In this document: piece by piece, positions 30,527 to 42,520 of the stretch | Numbering within the stretch: the first letter of the stretch is position 1 | How the letters are laid out: the number at the start of each line of letters is the position of its first letter | Assembly: GCF_032362555.1 (NCBI RefSeq) | Contig: NC_083510.1 | Coordinates: forward strand, 6,661,501-6,725,500 | Source: Amyelois transitella | Lineage: Eukaryota > Arthropoda > Insecta > Lepidoptera > Pyralidae | DNA length: 64,000 nucleotides | Direction of reading: 5' to 3' | Notes under the pieces: model-generated | The model's database searches: none | What the model was told of the DNA's origin: nothing | Seen by the model: only the letters and a program-made list of their open reading frames with translations | Position numbers and translations under genes: made by a program

Positions 30527-33500
30527 ATGTTGACTTTGGCGACTTTGCTGGGTGTGGCGGCGTTGGCCTCGCTGGGTACTGCCTGCACTCCCACTGCGAC
30601 CACAGTAAGCGGCACCCACGCGCCTGCTATAGTCTGCTCTGGAGACTTGATCTTCTCTGATGATTTTAATGAGTTCGATCTGGAGAAATGGCAACACGAG
30701 AACACACTAGCTGGTGGTGGTGTAAGTATCTTTTCGCCAACATATCCGATGTTCTAAAATAATCTTTTCCAGAGGCATCGCTCCCCAAAAAATCTCCAAA
30801 GTAATATAAGGAAAGTAGTCTAGGTTTACTACAATTTACTTAAAAATAATATAATTTTTGAGCTGCTAAGTATCTAACTAAGTAAATTGTTAATTATCGT
30901 TACCAAAATGAAACAGGAATGTGCAGTTTTATAGTATCGTAAACAGAGCTGTGTCTGCACATTAAATAAGTATTTTTCGAAAAAAATTGTTTTATGCATA
31001 ATTTGTATGGTACTGAAATTGAAAAATTTTAGAATTTTCGCCTATTTGTCGGTTTTATCTGTTTGCGATGGAATCAAAAACGGTTTGAATTTCGTCAATA
31101 TACAGCCAAAAAATCCGATTTTCGTCAATATACAGCCAAAAAATTCTCGCATGTGTATGTGTATTTAGGTATGAAATTATTTAACTTCTACGTTTTGCCA
31201 CTTTACTGTTGTCAAATTTGTCGATTCGTCTAAAAACCTGACTTGCCCAATCATGGTCAATGTGGCCAGGATGTAACGAGGACGAAGCCAGGAGGATGAT
31301 AATGGGTGACTATTGCCAATTTACAACATAAAATCTCTACTATCCTTACGAATCTCTTGTCTATCAGTCTGTTACCGATTTTATAAAATTAAGTACCAAT
31401 AAGGATAGAGTTAAACGTGAGGATGAACATTTGGACATAATTTTAATTGCCATAAAGAAAACAAGAGGACGAAGTCGCGGGCAAACACTAGTAAGCCAAT
31501 AAGACTCAACGTGCTGAGAGTATTTAAGTCTACAGGGTTTTATTTTTTAAATAAATAAAAATTATTTAGCCTTTATATTTTTATTAAATTTATTGCTTAT
31601 CAAAATTAGAATTAAGATTGTATAAAACAGATATACTGATGACTGCATTTGATTATCGTCGTCGTAATCGTCAAATTGTTGATTTATCGGCACAATTGGA
31701 TGAAAAAAGTTAAGCTCTATCGGTTACTTAGCGAAGTTTTCAAGAAAAAAAGAAAAAAATAAAATTATATCTAAATGAGGAAATCTATGTAGTCCCTACT
31801 TATCTTACACAGAAATCCTCCTTGCAAATAAATATTTTGTCTTATATTTTACAGCACGTTGAAAATTTCGTTTCACACATACTGTGATAATATAGTAAAT
31901 TACACATACCATTAAGTTATCAAAATGATCCTCAATTAGTAATCCTTAAAACGAAGAATATTTTTTTTTACAGAACTGGGAATTCCAGTACTACAGCAAC
32001 AACCGCACAAACTCATTCGCTCATAGCGGGCTATTATTTATTAGACCGTCACTGACGTCCGACCAATTTGGAGTTCCGTTCCTCAGCAGTGGACACCTGA
32101 ACATAGAAGGGGGTGCGCCAGCCGATAGGTACCTACTTCATTAATTTTGTTACTGGCCATTTTATACATGTAGTTCTTAGATACCTTAATTTGGATTGAG
32201 CCATTGTACTTTTTCACCTTTATTATTTACGAGAACACCCGCAGATAATTACAGTACCTTATTAATTTCCATGACGCTTAAGTATTTCCAAAGATTATCC
32301 CCACAAAAAACAAACAATCAAAGTTATAAATCTTACCTATACTTATAAATTTTTAGCCTCAAGTGATTTATTTACATTCTCATAACGTCTTCAATTGTTT
32401 TATAAATTTAGATGTACGAATCCACAATGGTGGGGTTGCGAGCGTTCTGGCTCCCCTTCAAACATCCTCAACCCTGTCAAGAGTGCAAGAATCCGAACTG
32501 TCAACTCCTTCAGTTTCCGCTACGGACGCATCGAGGTCCGCGCAAAGATGCCTACTGGCGACTGGCTGTGGCCAGGTAACACACTACAACTTATTTATGG
32601 GATTAAATTAACCGACATCCTTAAGGTATCAGATACAATGCCGTTTTGTCGGTACTGTATATATAGATTTTTTTAACCGACTTCATTTTCACTAAGTACC
32701 TCTCGTTTAATAACATCCATGGAAAAGAGAAGAAGTGGTGCTTTTCTTTTTTTTATTGGTGTCGGGAACCACATGGCACTACAATACAAAACATACTCAC
32801 AAAACTTTTAAACTTAAACATGACTGAGGGTTGTACGAGTAAAACCGCGGACACCGTAGGTACTACTTCTATGGAGTTTACAAGCTGCTCGCAAAAATGA
32901 TAGTTAAATATTGACTTTTAAAATTTTATTCCAGCTATCTGGTTGATGCCAGCTCACAACGTGTACGGAACCTGGCCGTCGTCCGGCGAAATCGACCTCG
33001 TGGAATCACGCGGCAACCGCAACATGTTCATCAACGGAGTCCACATCGGTGTCCAAGAGGCTGGCTCCACTCTCCATTACGGACCATACCCTGAATGGAA
33101 CGGCTGGGAAAGAGCACATTGGATCAGAAGACAGATTCCAGGATGGAACGAAGGTTTCCATCGCTATCAATTAGAATGGACACCAGGTAAAATAATTTTC
33201 TACGCGCAAAATCGCGAGCGCAATCTAGTAAGACTAAGTATACTGCAGACTGATTCGGCAATTGGGGTAGGGTAGGATGATGATATCCATAATACAAGTA
33301 GTTTTCATTTAAATATCTCACAACTTATTTTCTTGTCCTTAGATTTCATCAGATTCAGTATTGATGACGTCGAACTCGGACGGGCTACCCCTGGAAACGG
33401 CGGTTTCTGGGAGTATGGAGGTTTCAACAGCAACCCTAATGTCCTTAACCCATGGAGATATGGAAGCAAGATGGCGCCCTTTGACCAAAAGGTAATGATG

Positions 33501-34654
33501 TGAAATACTAATTCATTAGAATGTGCCCAAAATAACAAGTCTACCTATCACTTGCTGTAGCGCATTAACGAGTGTATACTTATAAATCAACAAGGACTTT
33601 CAAGGTGCCGTGTAGTTCCCGGCACCAATACAAAAAAGAATAGGACCACTCCATCTCTTTCCCATGGATGTCGTAAAAGGCGACTAAGGGACAGGCTTAC
33701 AAACTTAGGATTCTTTTTTAGGCGATGGGCTAGCAACCTGTCACTATTGGAATCTCAATTCTATTATTAAGCCAAATAGCTGAACGTGGCCATTCAATCT
33801 TTTCAAGACTGTTGGCTCTGTCTACCCCGCAAGGGATATAGACGTGACCATATGTATGTATGTATGTATGTAGGACTTTCAAATAGGTGTGTGGCTAAAT
33901 CTCAACGCCACAAGTCGCAAAAACAAAATCACGCGACGCTATCAATCAAAATTTGTTAAGAGACTAAATCGCGCAAGCAAAGATTTTACTGATTGGAGTA
34001 TATATACAACCTCCGACACAACACCTAGCCTAGCGGAAGATCTTCCTTTTGATTTCGGTTGAGCAAAATCATCCCTCCCACTACAGGTGCATAGATAATT
34101 TGAGTAAAATAGTCGCGATATCTATTCTTATCTATTATCTATCATTAGATTAATGAATACGTTAGCTTGTTAATATCACTTTCCGAATCCACAAAATACT
34201 TTATTACTTATCCATTAAAAATATATTTTATCATGTCATGTGAATATTCAATAAAAGTTTCTAATTCTAGTTCTATATCATCATGAACGTAGCGGTTGGC
34301 GGTACCAACGGCTTCTTCCCAGACGGTGTTTTCAACCCTACTCCTAAACCTTGGTCAAACAATTCGCCTCAGGTAAGTTTATAAATGTCTTGACTAGGTT
34401 CTGCAAAAATGCAGTGGAAAACACACGATATCAAAGTCGTAGCATAAAATGTCGCTTAATTAATGAGGCTACTGCACGAGAGTATGTTCTGGTACTCGAG
34501 TAACAATATCATGACCCGAATTTATTTAATTCAACAGGCAGCGACGGACTTCTGGAATGGGCAAGGAAGCTGGCTTCCAACATGGAATTTGAACGTCAAC
34601 GATGGCCAAGATGCTTCGCTTCAAGTGGACTACGTTAGAGTGTGGGCCCTTTAA
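30527..34654 (+). CDS. secreted beta-1,3-glucanase (GH16 family)
   Basis: Seven exons give 377 residues: 30527-30721, 31974-32128, 32412-32575, 32935-33186, 33343-33491, 34271-34372 and 34538-34654, all with GT-AG junctions and matching phases. The first 19 or so residues (MLTLATLLGVAALASLGTA) are a signal peptide. The GH16 core contains DLIFSDDFNEFDLEKW, CTNPQWWGCERSG, the catalytic signature GEIDLVES and a closing VNDGQDASLQVDYVRVW strand. The signature keeps both glutamates (Glu190, Glu195) and Asp192, so this is an active laminarinase-type enzyme and not one of the non-catalytic beta-glucan recognition proteins, which lack this signature. Lepidopteran homologues act in the midgut lumen on fungal or plant beta-1,3-glucan. 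A TTTTCAG lies 4 bp before the ATG, so a 5' UTR intron is likely. Intron 5 hosts a SINE B and repeat F. Confidence 0.95.
32719..32779 (-). repeat. SINE B, 5' fragment in intron 3
   Basis: ATTGGTGTCGGGAACCACAT is the inverted head of SINE B. Confidence 0.55.
33607..33874 (+). repeat. SINE B, full-length copy in glucanase intron 5
   Basis: GTGCCGTGTAGTTCCCGGCA head; ATAGACGTGACCATATG plus (TATG)n tail. Confidence 0.85.
33878..34095 (+). repeat. interspersed repeat F, copy 2
   Basis: Adjoins the SINE B tail. Shares AAATCGCGCAAGCAAAGATT and CCTAGCCTAGCGGAAGATCT with 22820-23130, with an internal deletion. Confidence 0.6.
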
Positions 34655-34670
34655 AAGAACTCTATGGACA

Positions 34671-34676
34671 AATAAA
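34671..34676 (+). terminator. poly(A) signal of the glucanase gene
   Basis: AATAAA 17 nt after the stop codon. A second cluster of AATAAA lies at about 34719-34727. Confidence 0.65.
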
Positions 34677-34754
34677 ACATTACGTATCTAATCTGACTTT
34701 CAAAGTACCTAAGACCTTTAATAAATAAAATATAAGATACTTAACTTTTCGAAT

Positions 34755-34760
34755 TTTATT
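34755..34760 (-). terminator. poly(A) signal of RABL3
   Basis: TTTATT on the plus strand (AATAAA on the minus) about 94 nt after the RABL3 stop. The two convergent 3' UTRs probably meet or overlap. Confidence 0.6.
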
Positions 34761-34853
34761 GCATAAAAGTGGTTTTCATCAGGTACATAACATACTTATT
34801 TAGTTTCCTCAGAGAAATTCCAAACATCAGTACTTTTACAACAACATAACATT

Positions 34854-37800
34854 TTAATCCATATGGTAAAATCTTGGACTCATATATTGCGGAGGCCTGT
34901 TGGTGGACAAAGGGGTAGAAGTTGACATCATGTACGTAGGTATTCGCCTTTTGTCAGGAAACGGACTGATCCTAGAGTAATATCGCCTTTCAATAACCTG
35001 AAACACAAGATTTTTTTTAAACTAGCTGTGCAAATTGCACGTCTGTCAATAGAATAAAATTAAATAGATATAAAATAGAATTCCAAATCTATATAAAATT
35101 CAAAATACATGCAGATAGTCACGTCTATTATATCCCTTGCGGGGTAGACAGAGCCAACAGTCTTGAAGAGACTGAAAGGCCAACAGTCTTGAAGAGACTG
35201 AAAGGCCACATAACTACAGCTGTATGATATTGAGATTTAAATAGCGACAGAAATTTAAATAGCGAAGAAAGATATGGAGTGGTACTATTCTAAAGTGCCG
35301 GGAACCACACGGCAAGTTTAAAAATATCATGACATACCTTATCAAAAAATCTCGTCAGTTTCACAGAGTTGGTCGTACCTGGTGCAAGTGATCTAAAGGA
35401 ACAAGTAATATAAATGTTTGTATAATAAGATAAATACCTTCTCTTCAGACAGACTCAACATTCTGTATCACAGATAGGAAATAAGTGTTAAGACTCGAAG
35501 AGAAATGATGTTGTTCAAAAAGCGAAAATTTTAGGTTATGGCTTGGGACTAGTTGACTGACACTGACTGGAGAAATACTAGTTAAAACACCTCAATAATT
35601 TTTCACTTTCAAATGTATGGCTATCAAAACTTTCCATTCATATAATTACGTCTATATCCCTCGCGAGGTAGACAGAGCCGGCAGTCTTGAAAGACTGATA
35701 GGTCACGTTCAGCTGTATGGCGCAATAATGGAATTGAGATTCAAACAGTGACAGGTTTCTAGCCCATCGCCCACAATAAGAATCTCAAGTTTAATAGCCT
35801 ATCCTTAGTCGCCTTTTACGACATCCATGGGAAAGAGTTGGAGTTGTCCTATTCTTTAATGTCGGGAATAACACGGCACACACTAAATCCACCATAAAAT
35901 ATATTTATCGTGAAATACCTACTTAGAAAGTAAAGAAAACCCCATTGGGATAAGTCCGCCATTGTCCATATTCTTCTAATTCCAATGATTCTATTTTTAT
36001 TACATTTGTTTTTATGTGCAATTAAGAGTTTACAAACAAACAAACTTAGTGTTGGTTGAATTAAGTTATAGACTGTTATTTTACATACTTTTATACTTTA
36101 TTAATGATCTAGTCTGTATCTTTACATTGATATAGGAATCAAAAATTACCTGGCTTGATGGCAGTTTACAAATATTTCATCAGCGCCACACTGCTCCGCA
36201 ATGCTGCTTGCTAGTCGCCTGTACTGATTCTTCCTTTGTTTCTCTTCAGCCAAATCAAACTTTGTGCCAATGACTAGTATTGGTATTTGAGTAGAACCTA
36301 AAAACTGTTCGGGATCAACATCTACGTGCTGAAGTGTGGCATTGGAACTGTCCTGATTCAAAATCTCTGATAGCCATTTCTGCAAATTTATCTGGCTTTT
36401 CCTATTTGTTAAATCATGAACTAGGATAATTCCTGAAAACATAATATCAGATTTCGATATAGTAAAATAAATTCTTAGGGGACACATAATATATACTCAC
36501 ATCTCTTAAGAATAAATATTTAAATAAGTGCCAATTTATAAATGCTCAGTCATTTAAGGTTAGTGTGTATAATCGCCAAAATCACAAAAAGCTTCGACGA
36601 AACTAAACCTTTAGAAAGAGAACCTACAATAGTGCGCTATGGACCTCGACAACGAAGCCAGAGGTAGAAAACACAACTTGGGAAACATAAATAAGGCAAA
36701 AAGATTACCTACGTATTTGAACTAGGTATTTACCATGAGTAGGCTGATAGAAGACATCTCTAGTATTCCTATGACCATTAGAACCACCCACGTCCCAAAG
36801 TTCCACGAAAAAGGTGTTCTGCGCCTGAGTTCCTTCCTTGTACTTGTGTAATTTTACTTCGACAGAACATCCAACAGTCCAACCGGGAGAAATCAGTGGC
36901 TTATTGTGTGCTACCAAATAAGTAAGAGACGTTTTTCCCACCCCTAAAATCAAATCAAATATTATAACTATTTCCACTGTATTTGCAATCATTAGCCAAG
37001 GGAGAAAATCATAATGAAGCAAAAAAATGCATTCTCATTCAATTGAAAAACCTTAAGGGATAAAAATCTTTCGCTAGTGAAAATTTTTATCTAATATATC
37101 TATATTAATATAATCTATATTAATATATATTTACTTTTGCATTTATATTAATATTATAAATGCAAAAGTAAGTTTATTTGTATATAAATTTCAAAGAAAT
37201 CGTAAGAGTTTTTTCGAAAGCACGAGAACAAATATTACTCGTTTAATAGTATAGGATGGTTTTTCTGACGTCCACCGAGCACCGCTCGGTCACCCAGGTA
37301 CTATTAAATTAAGAGTCTGGCGATGAAGCCAATACGGTACTTTCCATCCCGGTTAAAACTTTAACTCCTGTGGAAGAATATGAGCTCGGTTATAAGCCAG
37401 TACATATTCTTATCTATGGGTATAAACTAGTACATATTATTTTAAATGCTATTTTTGCAACTTCTCTGTACATACCCTAGAGCAGTGATTCCCAAAGTGG
37501 TCTATATCGACCCCTAGGGGTCTATGACAACCAGCAAGGAGATTACGTCAGCGAAAAAAAATTTGGAGGTCCATGAAATGAAAATGAGGGTCCACCATAG
37601 TGGAAATCAACACATACACTGATAGTACCTATTTACTTACATCGTACTATCTTATAATATCATAACATGTACATTATTTATAAAAGTACCTATTAAGTAA
37701 AAAATGTTTTATATATGTTTATAAAATTGGGTAAGTTGAAGGTTACAGGAAATCAACATCAGGTAAGTAGGGGGTCTACCCAACACGGAAAAAAAAATAG

Positions 37801-38088
37801 CAAGGGGTCTACGTCACAAAAAAGTTTGGGGAACTCTGCCCTAAAGTATAGACTACTTTAAACATGCCGCCAAATACCTATCATTTTCGTTTTGTAATGT
37901 TGCCAATCCACTAGCAAGTGTCATGGCGGCGGTCTTGTTGGCATACATTAGGTTATACGGTGATTTATTATCTATTATGGCTAGATACGCTAAACAGTGA
38001 TCATTATTAAAGTGAAAATATATAATAATTTTTATTAATTACCAGAATCGCCAAGAACAACTACTTTCACTTTCTCAATTGCAGCCAT
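34854..38088 (-). CDS. RABL3: Rab-like protein 3 (small GTPase)
   Basis: Five minus-strand exons, 245 residues: 38088-38043, 36943-36734, 36432-36150, 35392-35338 and 34997-34854. The N-terminus MAAIEKVKVVVLGDS leads into the P-loop GDSGVGKTS (residues 13-21). The G3-like motif is WDVGGSNGH, and the nucleotide-specificity motif is GTKFDL. Near the end come SLAPGTTNSVKLTRFFDK, VIERRYYSR and FPDKRR. There is no C-terminal CC/CXC prenylation motif (it ends FYHMD), which is characteristic of RABL3. Family members act in vesicle trafficking and interact with prenylation chaperones. The 55-nt exon 35338-35392 is easily missed. The gene is divergent from the receptor kinase and convergent with the glucanase. 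Confidence 0.95.
35112..35313 (-). repeat. SINE B with internal 26-bp tandem duplication
   Basis: The block AACAGTCTTGAAGAGACTG plus AAAGGCC occurs twice in tandem (about 35157-35208). The head CCGGGAACCACACGGCA is at the right. It lies in the last intron of RABL3. Confidence 0.8.
35643..35879 (-). repeat. SINE B copy in RABL3 intron
   Basis: ACGTCTATATCCCTCGCGAG at the left; TCGGGAATAACACGGCA at the right. Confidence 0.8.
37080..37312. repeat. repeat remnants in RABL3 intron 1
   Basis: A small hairpin (ACTTTTGCATTTATA / inverse, 37132-37168) and a 3' fragment of the tRNA-headed SINE (GCTCGGTCACCCAGGTAC, ending 37309). About 37490-37840 is an AT-rich region with two CCCTAGGGGTCTATGaC-type segments. 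Confidence 0.5.
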
Positions 38089-38587
38089 TTCTGAAATACA
38101 ACAACACGGTAAGTCTATTTTGATTTTTATTAAAATATTGCCAACATTATGAAACCAATTATCAATGTTGCCATTGTCCAGTGTTTGTTATTTAGGAATT
38201 AAAATCTTACGAAGATATTGATATTTAAAAACTGCGGTTTTCTATTATTAATACATGAACAGATACGAATATGCTATCGCTAGAAAAATAATATAATTAG
38301 AATCCAACAAGCACGTGTAGGTAGAAAGAAAGAAAAATCTTTATAACTAACAACGTAACCGACAACGGAACGTAACCAAAACGAACGAGACGTTTTGACA
38401 GCCAGCTTTGCACAATGGCTAGCTACTCTGCTTGCACTTTAATTTTCTACAAAGTAAAATCAATAATAAATAATGCGTCCGCCATTGTATAGATTTTCGG
38501 TACTGTGTATTTATATCATATTATTCACAGAATAAAATGCAACGATTTAACCAAATATACATCGAATTATGGTAGTAATCCTTTAAA
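38089..38587. promoter_or_regulatory. shared bidirectional promoter region, RABL3 / receptor kinase
   Basis: The two start codons face away from each other across 499 bp, so both promoters must lie here or just inside the 5' UTRs. No TATA box was assigned. ACGTAACC/ACGTAACC repeats occur near 38350-38375. The functional role is inferred from spacing only. Confidence 0.5.
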
Positions 38588-40507
38588 ATGTACAGCAAAA
38601 GCATATTATTTTTTGTGTTTCTACTTGTAAAATCAGTGTATCTTTACTGTGCTACATACAATGGACAAATATGTAGAAGTTATACCATCGGTTTAGTGTG
38701 GTACAATAGCACCGGTGGACTAGAAAATGAAAAAATTACGGCAGGATTATGGAAAGAAATGATTTCTACTCTAAAAGAACCTTGCAGGAGTAGAGCAGAA
38801 AAGTTACTATGTGCTTATGCATTCCCAAAGTGCGTCCATAGAGATGGCACTGGTAATATACCTTTGCCACTATGCTTTGAAGATTGTATGGCTGTTAAAA
38901 TGCAATTCTGTTACAATGATTGGGTGGTAATTGAAGAACAGAAACGACGTGGAGTGTTTTTTGAGTCACGCGGACATTTTCGGTTTCCGGAATGTGAAGA
39001 ACTTCCCAAATTTTCTGGAAAAGGGTCTCACGCTACATGTAATAATGCAGGCATAACTGATATGGACTACAGCCAAAGAACAACAGATTGTTACAGAGGT
39101 AATGGTCGCTTTTACCAAGGGACCAAGAATGTAACAGAAACCGGACTCAGTTGTCAGCCATGGGAGTCACAGTTTCCTCATCAACACACAAGACCTCCAC
39201 TTGTATTTCCAGAAATACAAAACTCCACAAATTATTGTAGAAATGCGGGAGGTGAAGAAAAAAAACCTTGGTGCTATACCATGGATGCTAATGTCAGATG
39301 GGAGCACTGTGACATACCTTTATGTGCCAACTCCAGTGAAGAATTTGATGATATAAATGGACCAAATATAGTTATGGAAAATTATTTTACTCCTACATTT
39401 GTTTTGATTTTGTCGCTAGGAGGGCTTGGATGTATTTTATGTATAGCATCAGTTGCATTACTGTGTCATTACTTTCTTAAAAATCATTATTCAAAATGCA
39501 ACATGTCAAATCGAAGAAATTTACAGAACACAGACATTGATTTAGATAAATTACCAAGCAATATGGCTTACCATACAACAGGAGCACAACTAAATCCCAA
39601 ATTAGAGAAATTAGAATTTCCCAGGAATAATATAATTTACATCAGAGACTTAGGCCAGGGAGCTTTTGGAAGAGTTTTTCAGGCGAAAGCACCTGGGTTA
39701 GTACCTGAAGAAGAATTTACACTAGTTGCTGTTAAAATGCTAAAAGATGAAGCTTCTCATGACTTACAGTTAGATTTTGAAAGAGAAGCTTGTTTGCTTG
39801 CTGATTTTGACCATCCTAATATTGTGAAACTGTTAGGTGTATGTGCTATTGGAAGACCTATGTGCTTACTATTTGAATTTATGGGCAAAGGAGATTTAAA
39901 TGAATATCTGAGAGCTTGCAGTACAGCTACAAATTTTCCACCTGCAGTTGAAAATAGGGAAGATCTAAGACTGCTAGCTTCTCCATTAAGTCACTTAGAT
40001 TTGTTGCACATTGCAAGGCAGATAGCCTCTGGAATGGTTTACCTTTCTGACAGGAAATTTGTTCATAGGGATTTGGCTACAAGGAACTGCCTAATAAATG
40101 ATGACATGGTTGTAAAAATTGCTGATTTTGGGTTATCTCATAAAATTTATTTGCAAGATTATTATAAAGGTGATGAGCATGATGCCATCCCAGTGAGATG
40201 GATGCCTTTAGAAAGTATTCTGTACAATAAATATACTTTAGAATCCGATGTGTGGGCATATGGTGTATGTCTTTGGGAAATATTTTCATTTGCCCTGCAG
40301 CCATATTTTGGTATGACTCATGAAGAAGTTGTTAGATTTTTAAAAGATGGGAATGTTCTTGCTTGCCCTGATAATACGCCCAGATGTGTTTATGATTTGA
40401 TGAAACAATGTTGGAACCATCACCCTAGTGATCGCCCAAATTTTAGATTTATTTATCAAACATTGGATAATATACAAATAATTCTGGAAAGAACTCATAC
40501 TGAATAA
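38588..40507 (+). CDS. Nrk: Frizzled-kringle receptor tyrosine kinase (Nrk/MuSK/Ror group)
   Basis: One uninterrupted frame of 639 residues. Order: signal peptide (1-20), Frizzled cysteine-rich domain (about 24-140, ten-Cys pattern), kringle (Cys168 to Cys246, with RNAGGEEKKPWCYT), transmembrane helix (about 268-297), short juxtamembrane, and tyrosine kinase (348-631). The kinase has P-loop GQGAFGRV, Lys383 (VAVK), HRDLATRN with Asp495, DFG at 513-515, activation-loop tyrosines in YLQDYY (521-526) and SDVWAYGVCLWE. The juxtamembrane LNPKLEKLEFPRNNI and kinase are closest to MuSK and insect Nrk; the MuSK NPxY docking motif is SNMAY here. It lacks an Ig domain. It is probably a neural receptor for Wnt-type or related ligands (family knowledge). 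No introns interrupt the coding sequence. Confidence 0.93.
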   Translation: MYSKSILFFVFLLVKSVYLYCATYNGQICRSYTIGLVWYNSTGGLENEKITAGLWKEMISTLKEPCRSRAEKLLCAYAFPKCVHRDGTGNIPLPLCFEDCMAVKMQFCYNDWVVIEEQKRRGVFFESRGHFRFPECEELPKFSGKGSHATCNNAGITDMDYSQRTTDCYRGNGRFYQGTKNVTETGLSCQPWESQFPHQHTRPPLVFPEIQNSTNYCRNAGGEEKKPWCYTMDANVRWEHCDIPLCANSSEEFDDINGPNIVMENYFTPTFVLILSLGGLGCILCIASVALLCHYFLKNHYSKCNMSNRRNLQNTDIDLDKLPSNMAYHTTGAQLNPKLEKLEFPRNNIIYIRDLGQGAFGRVFQAKAPGLVPEEEFTLVAVKMLKDEASHDLQLDFEREACLLADFDHPNIVKLLGVCAIGRPMCLLFEFMGKGDLNEYLRACSTATNFPPAVENREDLRLLASPLSHLDLLHIARQIASGMVYLSDRKFVHRDLATRNCLINDDMVVKIADFGLSHKIYLQDYYKGDEHDAIPVRWMPLESILYNKYTLESDVWAYGVCLWEIFSFALQPYFGMTHEEVVRFLKDGNVLACPDNTPRCVYDLMKQCWNHHPSDRPNFRFIYQTLDNIQIILERTHTE

Positions 40508-42520
40508 TTTTGTGTACAATAGTTTATAGGTGAACTAAAAATATCTGAAGTTTTCAATGATAATGCTCTGGCCAAATGAGTATTTGGGATACTTTCTACC
40601 TGATTTCTAATGACATTTTATAATAACATGCAGCTGTTTAAATTATCTAAAACAGTAATTTTTTATTAAAAATTTTTTTGTTATGAACAGAAAAAAAATG
40701 GCACCTAAAATCTGACAAAACAATCCCCCATAAAGCCAGACTAAAATTTAATTTAATAGCACCCCTATGTCAACTACTATGAATATCTTGCCCTTATATT
40801 TGTTATTATGAAGCATATTAATGTATTGTTAAAAAATTCGGCAAGAAGTATTTAGTCTTAATTTTATATGATTAGTTTGTGACAAAATAAAAGTTGTCCA
40901 TGTTTTTATCTAGGTGTGAGCAAGTAGATTATTATTTATTGTATACATTCAAGTGTAATCATTGTCAATTTTATTGTAAGTAAAATGATGTGACTTTCTT
41001 TGAGTTTTAGGGTTTTCATCCTGATGGATATTATTAGTCATAGAAATAAGGTGTTATCTACCTTATCTGATCCATTGGTTGAATATGATTGTTTAAGAAT
41101 GTAAGTGTACTTATGCTTAGATTTATTAATTATACAAAATAACTCCTACCTACCATCATGTTTATTTTTTTTTATTAAAAAAATATAATAAGAATTATCA
41201 TTCTAGATTTACATGTCATAGCAACAAAATTTTTGTTTATCAACAACTGTAAGTTTGAATTAACACAAGAATTTGGTTTTATGCATAAGCTATTCCTTGC
41301 AAGCTATTGATGACTTTACTTACAAACGTCTTTAGTAGACCCCAGCTTGCTTTGAACTTAAAGCTGCTACAAGATTACAACTTTAATAAGTTTAAATGTA
41401 CCTAATTTGAATTACTGGAAATCATTTTATAATATTTGTTTTCTGTCCATGTTTAATGTGATTTAGACAAGTTATACTGTTTATTACGCTCATGTGTTAT
41501 AAGACTGATTTTCGTTACTGTATAAGTTCACTTATGGTAAAATGTTTTAAGCACACTTTTTTAGAAGTATTTTATCTATTAATGTATGTAAATGGGAGTA
41601 CACGCGAACATGCCGTTTTTTTTTCCTGACGTTTTGACTATTATATCATTAAACGCGAAAGTTGAAAAGTATTTAGCCTTTTTTATTATGCCATAAAAAG
41701 ACGTATGTAGTCTTACTTATGATTCCTTACTGGGTAGGTACCACAAAGCAAGGAAGTCACACACCCACCCGGTCTGAGCTGACCTTGCCAAATACCATTT
41801 GTCCAAGTTATACAAGACCTATGTTTGTCGTGAAAAAATGCTGCTGAACAAGTTTGATATTTAGGTATTTATGTTAAATACAGCAAAGTTTGCTTTTAAA
41901 ACCTAAGGGTCGGCCGCAAGCCTGGTCTGTTGTCTGGCGGAAACTGAGTGTTTTACAGTAGAATAAGATATTGCCAAAACTGTTTGTACAAAAATAAATT
42001 ATACTATTTTTTGTATTAACGGCAAATTATTAACAAAAATCAATTGGGATTGCAATTTTGATATTGTCTTAGTGTCTATACTGACATCATGTACTGTATA
42101 ATTAATTTATTTAAACGCATTGTTTTACCATTAAAAATATGTTGATTTAATTAAACATTTTATATTAATGAAGTGTTTTCAATTCTGCTCTAATCCTATA
42201 AAAGCATCACACCATAGGCGATTCATTAGCTATGTTTTAACACAGCCTGTACAGCAAATAAAAGAACGAACGAAGAATAAGGAGTCCTTTTCGTATTATA
42301 AAACACCTGCAGATAATGTACGATGATGATTATATTTTTAACGATAAAATATTTTTTTATGATCTGTTCAGTACTTTCGAAGATTGGCCCTTGTATGCAA
42401 ACACAATCAAAATAAGAAACTTTACCTCTTTATTATATTAGTAAACCTACCTAGATCGAATAAATTAATTCATACTATCCCAATGGCTCCATAGATACTC
42501 CTGCTACAGAAGTACCAACA
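40508..42520. other. 3' UTR of the receptor kinase and intergenic DNA
   Basis: An AATAAA at 40886-40891 can serve the kinase mRNA. The rest is AT-rich with no exon. A 3' end of an interspersed element (GCAAATAAAAGAACGAACGA) lies near 42255. A four-codon uORF (ATG GCT CCA TAG, 42483-42494) precedes the TFIIE alpha start. Confidence 0.5.
40886..40891 (+). terminator. candidate poly(A) signal, receptor kinase
   Basis: AATAAA 379 nt after the stop codon. Confidence 0.5.

Noticed and set aside
40077..40304. Minus-strand 75-codon frame
   Set aside because: Shadow of the receptor kinase catalytic domain.
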